DNA of 22,295 nt, from the NCBI GenBank assembly GCA_030637365.1, contig DAOWGR010000097.1:1-22295 (forward strand), in the 5' to 3' direction. Under the pieces are notes generated by a model. It was not told the origin of the DNA and did not search any database. It saw nothing but the letters and a program-made list of their open reading frames with translations. Within the stretch, counting starts at the first letter, position 1, and each line of letters starts with the position of its first letter. This document shows, in pieces, positions 8,547 through 13,900 of this stretch. Made by a program: the position numbers and the translations under genes. Origin of the DNA: Elusimicrobiota bacterium. GTDB taxonomy: Bacteria > Elusimicrobiota > Elusimicrobia > Elusimicrobiales > UBA9959.

Positions 8547-8573
8547 TGAAAAAAGATTTTTAATTGTTTTTCA
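8547..8573. terminator. Weak hairpin between convergent pilC and uvrC
   Basis: TGAAAAA (8547-8553) pairs with TTTTTCA (8567-8573) around a 13-nt loop. The gap lies between two converging genes, where a bidirectional terminator would be expected. The stem is mostly A:T, so this is only a candidate. The rest of the 8508-8637 gap shows nothing else I can support. Confidence 0.25.
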
Positions 8574-8637
8574 TTTACGGGTGAACATTCTTTTTATTCT
8601 CGTTGGCTGTTGCTTTCCGAGTGCTGTTTTTTCTTTT

Positions 8638-10053
8638 TCATTCTTTTATAAGTTTCTCGTCGTCTGATAGGCATAGCCTTGAATCCCGCATTTTTCTATG
8701 ATAATTAATGGCGAATCTGTGCGCTTCATCGCGCATGCGCTGAAGCAATTTAAGCGCGCAATTATTTCGCTCCAAGCGCAGAGGTTTTTTACCTGCTATA
8801 TGTATTTCCTCATATTCTTTGGATAAAGCTATAATCGGTATCTTTAAGCCGGATTCTTTCATTGCCGACAGAGCCGATTTTAACTGGCCTTTGCCTCCGT
8901 CAATTAAAAAAAGATCCGGTTTTAAGTTTTTTGATTTCTTTATTTGAGCGAGTCTTCTGCTTACAATTTCTTTTATCATTTCCGCGTCATTGGAACCGTG
9001 TTTTAGCGGAGCGGCGTATTTAATTTTGTATTTTCTGTAATGAGCGGTGTTTTTTTCTCCGTTTATAAAACAGACGGATGAACCCGCGGCATCCCGCGCG
9101 AAAAGACTTGAGGTGTCAAAGGTTTCTATATGCGAAGGGGGAAATTTTAAACCTAAAATGGTTTTTAAATTTGTTATGGCATTGCTTTTTGCCAATTCCG
9201 CGGTAAGTTGAATTTTTGGAAATGCCGTCACGCGCACTTTTTCCGACAGATGAACAATGGCCTTTATGAAATCACGATACATTTTCGCTTTTTCATATTC
9301 AAAATTATTTGAATGGGTTTTCATTTTTTTTGAAAAATCCGAAAGAAGCGCTGAGTAATTTCCTTTAAAGAAAAGAATTATTCTATCAACCGTTTTAAAA
9401 TATTCTTTTTTGGATATTTTGCCTTTGCAAGGAGCCGGACATTGTGAAGTGTGATAATAAACGCAGGAATTTATTTTGCTTTCGGATAATTTGTTTTTTT
9501 GGGAAAATTCCCATTTACATCTTCTGAGATTTATATATTTTATTTTCCACAGATGATTTAAGAGTTGCTTTATCGTTTCAACTTTGGGATAAGGGCCGAA
9601 ATAAATCCCGTCATTTTTTTTATTGTGTTTTTGTCTTGTGAGAATTAAGCGGGGAAAATCTTCTTGCGGGGTTACCCTACCACCTGCTTTCCCTCTTTTA
9701 GAGGGATTTTGTTTTCTATAGCCCTTTGGGCTATAAGTAGGTGGTAGGGTTATTTTCACATAAGGATAGCTTTTGCCGTCTTTCCACAGCGCGTTAAAAA
9801 AGGGTTGGAATTTTTTTATCAATTCTTTTTCAATCAATAAGGCTTCTCTTTCACTGGCGCATGAAATATAATCTATGGTTTGAATAAGAATCGCGAGGTT
9901 TGGTATTTTCCAGCCGGATTTTTCGGCATTTTTCAGAAAATAGTGAGAAACTCTTTTTTGAATGTTTTTTGCTTTTCCGATATATAAAATATTGCCGCGT
10001 TTATCGCGCATTATATATACGCCGGGAGCTTTTGGAAGATGAGAAATGTTCAT
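8638..10053 (-). CDS. uvrC: Excinuclease ABC subunit C, compact form with an in-frame repeat insertion
   Basis: Nuclease of nucleotide excision repair that makes the 3' and 5' incisions with UvrB. The GIY-YIG domain is at 1-95 (GVY at 11-13, YIG at 24-26). Four cysteines (179, 197, 205, 209) match the conserved UvrC cluster. A UVR motif is at about 240-270. The RNase H-like endonuclease domain keeps all three acidic/His residues: D313, D385 (LIDGGKGQ) and H445 (RDEAHRFAINYHR). The length of 471 residues is well below the usual 600. The region between the UVR motif and the endonuclease domain is short, and the C-terminal helix-hairpin-helix domain is absent. Residues about 103-130 are an insertion encoded by a palindromic repeat and absent from the family pattern (KIT normally leads directly to FPRL). 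It lies downstream of murJ on the same strand and has no Shine-Dalgarno sequence. Confidence 0.93.
   Translation of the reverse strand: MNISHLPKAPGVYIMRDKRGNILYIGKAKNIQKRVSHYFLKNAEKSGWKIPNLAILIQTIDYISCASEREALLIEKELIKKFQPFFNALWKDGKSYPYVKITLPPTYSPKGYRKQNPSKRGKAGGRVTPQEDFPRLILTRQKHNKKNDGIYFGPYPKVETIKQLLNHLWKIKYINLRRCKWEFSQKNKLSESKINSCVYYHTSQCPAPCKGKISKKEYFKTVDRIILFFKGNYSALLSDFSKKMKTHSNNFEYEKAKMYRDFIKAIVHLSEKVRVTAFPKIQLTAELAKSNAITNLKTILGLKFPPSHIETFDTSSLFARDAAGSSVCFINGEKNTAHYRKYKIKYAAPLKHGSNDAEMIKEIVSRRLAQIKKSKNLKPDLFLIDGGKGQLKSALSAMKESGLKIPIIALSKEYEEIHIAGKKPLRLERNNCALKLLQRMRDEAHRFAINYHRKMRDSRLCLSDDEKLIKE
9669..9752. repeat. Palindromic element inserted in frame in uvrC
   Basis: A two-hairpin palindrome lies inside uvrC. 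The outer arms ACCCTACCACCTGCTT (9674-9689) and its inverted copy (9735-9750) match at 15 of 16 positions. Inside are two perfect hairpins: TCCCTC/GAGGGA (9690-9695 with 9701-9706, loop TTTTA) and TATAGCCC/GGGCTATA (9717-9724 with 9728-9735, loop TTT). The fold would be a three-way junction. TAACC occurs at both edges on the coding strand and could be a short target duplication. The element adds 28 codons without a stop. Confidence 0.8.
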
Positions 10054-10062
10054 ATATAAAAT

Positions 10063-10097
10063 AGTAATTAGTAAATAGTAATTAGTAAATAGTGAAT
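10063..10097. repeat. Five tandem heptads between murJ and uvrC
   Basis: Five consecutive 7-nt units: AGTAATT, AGTAAAT, AGTAATT, AGTAAAT, AGTGAAT. They occupy the spacer immediately upstream of uvrC on the minus strand, and the edge of the array supplies the -10-like hexamer TACTAT (plus strand 10061-10066), 7 nt before the uvrC start. Confidence 0.85.
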
Positions 10098-10099
10098 GG

Positions 10100-10166
10100 A
10101 AATCGGATATATAAGGAGTTTCCTCATAAATCTTGCCTCTTGCCTCTTGCTTCTTGCTTCTTGTTG
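10100..10166. repeat. Repeat module and heptad array encoding the murJ C-terminus
   Basis: Five heptads (CTTGCCT, CTTGCCT, CTTGCTT, CTTGCTT, CTTGTTG; 10132-10166) are read on the minus strand as the last residues of MurJ. Next to them is a small hairpin module, AAGGAGTTTCCTC (10113-10125), which matches the complement of 21911-21923 at 12 of 13 positions. The murJ stop codon lies inside this module. Confidence 0.75.
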
Positions 10167-11812
10167 AACTTTAAAATTGAGTTTCTTTCTTTTACATTAA
10201 AGAGTTTCAGCAAAGCGAAATATACGAGTATTGATGAAATAATGGTAATTAGCGTGGCCCAAATATGTCCGACAGATAAAAGGATAAAGGAGTGGAAATA
10301 TTTGGCAAATATTCCCATAAAAAGCGAAGCGGGTATTATTTTGCAAAAGAGTATCAATGTGTTTTTTTCCAGTATTCTTTTATCCTCTTGAAGCGTTGTG
10401 GGCGTTGCCGACAAAACGCCTTCTTTGCGGCGCGCGCGCGGGGCCGGGCTGCCGGAGAATTTTTTATTCAGAGCTTTTAAAAATAAAGCGGCGGCGAGTA
10501 AAGAAGTTATGGATGTGGCGAGAGTAAGGCCGCCGGCGTCCATGGTTTTCGCGAATAAGAAGCAGAGAGCGATATTTAAAATCATTTGGAATGTCGTTAT
10601 TTTTAAAATAAATTTTATATCTCCCGCGGCATAGTAAGCTGCGCTTACTATGCGGTTTATGCCATAGCCTAGAAGGCCTATGGAAAAGAAAAATAAAACA
10701 TCGGCCGTAAGCAGGCTTTGCCGATATGAAAATTCTCCGTGTTCAAAAAGCGTTCGGACAATGGGCAGAGCCAATGCCAATATGCCGGCCGTGGCGGGAG
10801 CTAAAATCATTAAGGTTAATTTAACGGAAAAATTAAATGTTTTTTTAAATTCCTCTTTTTCATGAAGCAGCAGGTTTTTTGAAAAAGCCGGTAAAGCGAC
10901 TTGCGCCGTGCTTACGGCGAAAAGAGCGAGGGGAAAATGCACAATTCTTGCCGAATTATATATGGCCGTGATTGAACCCGAAGCCATGAAACTGGCGAAA
11001 ATGGTATTTATGAATATGGCTATTTGATCTTGCGCGATACTTAATATGGCGGGTATCATCATCGCCATTGCCGGAATGATTCGGGGGTTTTTAAAGGGAT
11101 TAATCCATTTAAAAAAGTAAAGTTCTTTTTTTAACAGAGGAAAAAGAGCGATACATTGAAGTATTCCCGATAAAGAGGCAATCGCGGCAAGCAGAAGTAT
11201 TTTTGTTTTCAGTTCAAGCTCCGAGAGAGCTCCCAAATTAAGGGCGGTTAAATATCCGATTATGACAATTGAAAATATAGCCGGCGCGAGAGCCGGCGCG
11301 AAAAATTTTTTAGAGACATTTAGAGCGCTTTGAAAAACGGCCGCCAGCGTTACGAATATTATATGGGGCATTAGAATCGCGGTTAAAAACACCGTCAATT
11401 CATATTGCGCGGGATCTTTAAGAAAACCATAGGAAATCAATTTCACCAATTCATATCTGAATATTATCGCTAAAGCGCATAATATGATTGAACTTCCCAC
11501 TGAAAATATCAGTATCGCGCTAAAAAAATTTACCGCTTTTTCATGGCTTTTAGATTTTTCTTGCGCCAATATGGGAACTATGGACGCGTTTATCGCGCCT
11601 TCGCCCACGGTTCTTCTTAACAGACCGGTTATCCTGAAAGCGGCGTAGTAGGCGTCCGATAATTTGCCGCCGCCGAAAATAAACACTATCATGGCATCGC
11701 GCGCAAAACCCAATATTTTGGAAATAAGGGTGGCAAAGGAAAATCCCAGGATATGTTTAATGAATGTTTCTTTGCGCCGCGTTTGAGGCGGGCTTGTTGA
11801 TTCTTTGTCCAT
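10124..11812 (-). CDS. murJ: Lipid II flippase MurJ (MviN family)
   Basis: Integral membrane flippase that moves the peptidoglycan precursor lipid II across the inner membrane. The 562-residue protein is hydrophobic throughout, with about 13-14 predicted membrane segments. The family signature near the first loop is seen as RRTVGEGAINASIVPIL (66-82), and SFATLISKILGFARD (25-39) is the usual start of the fold. Residues about 453-476 form a loop insertion with Ala/Pro/Arg-rich sequence, encoded by unusually GC-rich DNA. The last 12 residues (KKQEARGKRQDL) are encoded by intergenic heptad repeats, so the original C-terminus was probably shorter. The start is the only in-frame ATG before the conserved region. 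It lies 22 bp from the divergent rpsT start. Confidence 0.95.
   Translation of the reverse strand: MDKESTSPPQTRRKETFIKHILGFSFATLISKILGFARDAMIVFIFGGGKLSDAYYAAFRITGLLRRTVGEGAINASIVPILAQEKSKSHEKAVNFFSAILIFSVGSSIILCALAIIFRYELVKLISYGFLKDPAQYELTVFLTAILMPHIIFVTLAAVFQSALNVSKKFFAPALAPAIFSIVIIGYLTALNLGALSELELKTKILLLAAIASLSGILQCIALFPLLKKELYFFKWINPFKNPRIIPAMAMMIPAILSIAQDQIAIFINTIFASFMASGSITAIYNSARIVHFPLALFAVSTAQVALPAFSKNLLLHEKEEFKKTFNFSVKLTLMILAPATAGILALALPIVRTLFEHGEFSYRQSLLTADVLFFFSIGLLGYGINRIVSAAYYAAGDIKFILKITTFQMILNIALCFLFAKTMDAGGLTLATSITSLLAAALFLKALNKKFSGSPAPRARRKEGVLSATPTTLQEDKRILEKNTLILFCKIIPASLFMGIFAKYFHSFILLSVGHIWATLITIISSILVYFALLKLFNVKERNSILKFNKKQEARGKRQDL
10385..10456. repeat. GC-rich probable repeat insertion inside murJ
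   Basis: This part of murJ contains an alternating CG run (around 10430-10440) and a hairpin (GGCGTT, 10410-10415, with AACGCC, 10424-10429 region complement on the opposite strand), in contrast to the AT-rich gene around it. It encodes Ala/Pro/Arg-rich residues in a loop that is normally short. The motif TTCTTTGCGGCGCG (10421-10434) recurs with small changes at 11768-11781, near the murJ start, and at 12183-12195 in the rpsT-holA gap, which supports a repeat origin. Confidence 0.45.
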
Positions 11813-11826
11813 AAATTTAATAAACT
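11794..11826 (+). promoter_or_regulatory. Possible rpsT promoter within the murJ start region
   Basis: TTGTTG (11794-11799), a 16-bp gap and TTTAAT (11816-11821) form a weak sigma-70-like promoter. An alternative -10, TAAACT (11821-11826), ends 8 nt before the rpsT ATG. The divergent start codons leave only 22 bp, so this promoter must overlap the murJ coding sequence. Confidence 0.3.
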
Positions 11827-11834
11827 GTATTCAT

Positions 11835-12131
11835 ATGGCTAAGTTAAAAACAGGACGACATACAAGCGCGATAAAAGCGTGGCGACAATCCGAGCGTAGC
11901 GCCGCTAAAAACAGAGGCGTTAAAGCCAAGATAAAGCTCGCCGTTAAAGATCTTGATTCCCGTGTAGCTGCGCAGGATATTGAAGCCGCTAAAAAAGTTT
12001 TGCCGAAGATATATTCGCTTTTGGACAAGGCGTCAAAAAAAGGCGTTATTCACGGTAAAACGGCCTCAAGAAAAAAATCAAGATTATCAAATCGCGTTAA
12101 AAAAGTCGTTAAAAAATCTTCCGTAAAATAG
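11835..12131 (+). CDS. rpsT: 30S ribosomal protein S20
   Basis: Small, very basic 16S rRNA-binding protein of the small ribosomal subunit. From the ATG at 11835 it has 98 residues and begins MAKLKTGRHTSAIKAWRQSE, close to the S20 consensus. An in-frame upstream start at 11805 would add 10 residues absent from the family. Characteristic features are the K/R-rich helical sequence, the central pattern KIKLAVKDLDS and the SRKKSRLSNRVKK tail region typical of S20. It has no Shine-Dalgarno sequence. It stands alone on the plus strand between divergent murJ and convergent holA. Confidence 0.95.
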   Translation: MAKLKTGRHTSAIKAWRQSERSAAKNRGVKAKIKLAVKDLDSRVAAQDIEAAKKVLPKIYSLLDKASKKGVIHGKTASRKKSRLSNRVKKVVKKSSVK

Positions 12132-12156
12132 CGAAAATCAGGTATGGATAAAAGTT

Positions 12157-12177
12157 AAAGAAATTCTTTTTTTCTTT
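12157..12177. terminator. Weak A:T hairpin after rpsT
   Basis: AAAGAAA (12157-12163) and TTTCTTT (12171-12177) pair around a T-rich 7-nt loop, followed by a short T-rich stretch. This is the only terminator-like structure in the 96-bp gap between convergent rpsT and holA. The stem has little G:C, so confidence is low. The same gap contains TTCTTTGCGCGGC (12183-12195), a motif shared with murJ. Confidence 0.3.
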
Positions 12178-12227
12178 GGCTGTTCTTTGCGCGGCTTCTT
12201 TATGATGCTGTCCGCTTTTACCCGATA

Positions 12228-13232
12228 TTATCGTTTTGCGCGTAAAATCCCGTAAATAAGCTGTTTTAAAAGTATCGCGGGATTTTTATTTTTTGATGTT
12301 TTAAATAATGCTTCCGCTTCCAAACATCTGCCAATATTTTTAATAAGAGCGTTTTTAGAAAAGTTCACGGCCGCTCTGTCCAAATAATAATACTGATTTT
12401 TACTTACGCCCGCGGCATAATGCATGGCTTCCGCCGGCATTCCGGAATTTGACAATATTTTTACTTTTAACATTTTCTGCAGAGCTGAAGATATCGTATA
12501 AATAATTCTTAGGGGCTCTGTTCCCTGGTCCATTAAATTGTCCGTGATTTCAATGGCTTTGTCTTTATTGCCGGCTTGAATGGCGTTTGAAAGTTCAAAA
12601 GGATTTTGATCTTTTGCGAATCCGATTGATTGCAAGGCATCCTCTTCATTTATCGGAGTTTTTTTTCCGTGATGATGCGAGATTAGTTTATCCGCTTCAT
12701 TGCGCAGCATCGCCGCGTCAGTTCCCGCTATTTCAATTATAATTTCAAGCGCCCGCGGCAATATTGAATTTCCAGCTTTTTCTATTTGACCGCGTAAAAA
12801 AATTTGAGCTTCATAAGCGCTTAATTTGGCGAAGTTTATCAGAATTCCGGTTTTAGAGCTTTTTGCAATCAAATCGGGCGCGGCAAGTTTTTTATCCGAA
12901 ATCAAAACAAGACAAGTGCCTGGCGAAGGATCTTTTAGATAGTTTTCAATTTTCGCAAGTTCGTTTGTTTTCGTTTTTTCAAGGCCGTCCAGCACAATCA
13001 TTCTTAAGTTTGAAAACACGCTGAGAGTATTGGCTTCGGATAATACGCTTGAAATATCCGCCTCCGGCAGGCTATGCGCGGAAAAATTAAAAGCGTCGGG
13101 CTTGATAATATCTTTAAGTTTTTTGACCGCGTCGTTTTTTAATGTTTTTTCCTCCCCCAAAAAATAATATACATTTTTAATTTCGTTTTCCGACCAGTTT
13201 GAAAAAAGTTCTTTTTGACTTATTTCTTTCAT
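12228..13232 (-). CDS. holA: DNA polymerase III subunit delta
   Basis: Clamp-loader subunit that opens the beta sliding clamp during replication. It has 334 residues, normal for HolA. The N-terminal part resembles the family (NVYYFLGEEKTLKNDAVKKLKD, where related proteins have YLLYGDE). The middle has the AAA-like region with VLISDKKL and the pattern LRNEADKL (res. about 175-182), and the C-terminal helical collar region carries FELSNAIQAGNKDKAIEI, as in other delta subunits. The delta subunit has no functional Walker A, and none is seen. It is the last gene of the leuS-lptE-holA group. The start has only a weak AGG upstream, and TATAAT (plus 13252-13257) lies 19 nt before it. Confidence 0.93.
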   Translation of the reverse strand: MKEISQKELFSNWSENEIKNVYYFLGEEKTLKNDAVKKLKDIIKPDAFNFSAHSLPEADISSVLSEANTLSVFSNLRMIVLDGLEKTKTNELAKIENYLKDPSPGTCLVLISDKKLAAPDLIAKSSKTGILINFAKLSAYEAQIFLRGQIEKAGNSILPRALEIIIEIAGTDAAMLRNEADKLISHHHGKKTPINEEDALQSIGFAKDQNPFELSNAIQAGNKDKAIEITDNLMDQGTEPLRIIYTISSALQKMLKVKILSNSGMPAEAMHYAAGVSKNQYYYLDRAAVNFSKNALIKNIGRCLEAEALFKTSKNKNPAILLKQLIYGILRAKR

Positions 13233-13251
13233 TTATTTTGCCTATGGAGCT

Positions 13252-13257
13252 ATTATA
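13252..13257 (-). promoter_or_regulatory. Possible -10 element of holA
   Basis: A perfect TATAAT on the minus strand lies 19 nt before the holA ATG, just downstream of the large hairpin that ends lptE. No good -35 box is found 15-18 bp upstream. It may allow holA to be transcribed separately from lptE. Confidence 0.3.
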
Positions 13258-13259
13258 CT

Positions 13260-13306
13260 CTCACGAATCGGAAATTTGGCTTTTAGCCAAATTTCTTATT
13301 CGGGAG
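13260..13306. repeat. Long palindrome at the lptE stop codon
   Basis: GAAATTTGGCT (13271-13281) pairs perfectly with AGCCAAATTTC (13285-13295) around a TTT loop. The outer arms CGAAT (13264-13268) and ATTCG (13298-13302) continue the stem after a 2-nt internal mismatch, and CTC/GAG extends it again. The lptE stop codon (13296-13298) lies inside the 3' arm. No T run follows on the minus strand, so it is not a standard terminator. It may attenuate transcription into holA or stabilise the lptE message, or it may be a repeat element. Confidence 0.65.
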
Positions 13307-13886
13307 TGGATTGGGTAGATTGGGTGGAGATTTTGATGTCCGCCGGTATTTTTTTGGGTGACGCGCTTGTCGCCGAGCCAAATCCTTCCGTGGTGCGTTT
13401 TACAATATCTTTCGCTATCATTTCCCATAGAAATTGTCTCGCTGCCTCTTCCGTCATGCCTCCCGGCAAAAATGGGTCTGAATAAATTTTGGTGGCCTGC
13501 AGGGCCGGTTCTTCCCATAAATAGGTATTGCGCGGTTTATCCAAAAACTTAACCGCAACAATCACATTCAGCTTGTATACGGTCGGAACCATATTCACGT
13601 CATATTGTATCGGAGTGAGAATATAGTGCTTTATTTCGCCCACTATAATTCCCTGCGCGTCATTTTCCGTTACAATGGCGTGTTCTCCGTTTTTTAAGAA
13701 TTCATCGGTAACCTTGAGAGTTAATTTTTCTTCCAGTCCGAACTGATGAGTTTTATTATTAAATGTTCTTATGGACAGTTTTTTTATATGTTGAGGAATT
13801 TTTTGTTCTCTTGGTTGATATATTATGTCTGACGACGAACATGCCGTCATTAACGCGGCTATAATGATAAAGACAATTTTATTCAT
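13296..13886 (-). CDS. lptE: LPS-assembly lipoprotein LptE-like
   Basis: Outer-membrane lipoprotein predicted to partner LptD in inserting lipopolysaccharide. The 196-residue protein has a lipoprotein signal: a short positive start, hydrophobic residues 4-14 and a lipobox-like MTAC with Cys16 as the lipidated residue. The following region (KLSIRTFNNKTHQFGLEEKLTLKVTDEFLKNG) has the pattern of the LptE/RlpB fold: a conserved short strand, then a helix that begins the domain. The start is backed by a strong Shine-Dalgarno sequence, GGGGGAG, four nt upstream. It lies 14 bp after leuS, an arrangement (leuS-lptE-holA) common in Gram-negative bacteria. The last residues (STQSTQSTPE) come from a duplicated 9-mer and a repeat shared with ybeY, and the stop codon lies in a palindrome. 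Confidence 0.85.
   Translation of the reverse strand: MNKIVFIIIAALMTACSSSDIIYQPREQKIPQHIKKLSIRTFNNKTHQFGLEEKLTLKVTDEFLKNGEHAIVTENDAQGIIVGEIKHYILTPIQYDVNMVPTVYKLNVIVAVKFLDKPRNTYLWEEPALQATKIYSDPFLPGGMTEEAARQFLWEMIAKDIVKRTTEGFGSATSASPKKIPADIKISTQSTQSTPE
13298..13318. repeat. 21-bp repeat shared with ybeY (lptE copy)
   Basis: The 21 bases starting ATTCGGGAGTGG match 16796-16816 at 20 of 21 positions, in the same orientation. Here they encode the last residues of LptE, and directly behind them the 9-mer GATTGGGTR occurs twice in tandem (13309-13326). Confidence 0.7.
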
Positions 13887-13900
13887 ATTACTCCCCCAGT

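Noticed and set aside
10063..10166. Tandem short repeats as a CRISPR array
   Set aside because: Units are 7 nt and contiguous, with no constant 25-40 nt repeat, no spacers and no cas genes nearby.
10685..10865. Small plus-strand open frames over murJ (10292-10865)
   Set aside because: They are shadows of a conserved membrane protein and have no ribosome binding sites or recognisable content.
11805..11834. Upstream start for rpsT
   Set aside because: S20 proteins begin at MAKLK or similar. The 10 extra residues lie in the murJ start region and have no Shine-Dalgarno sequence.
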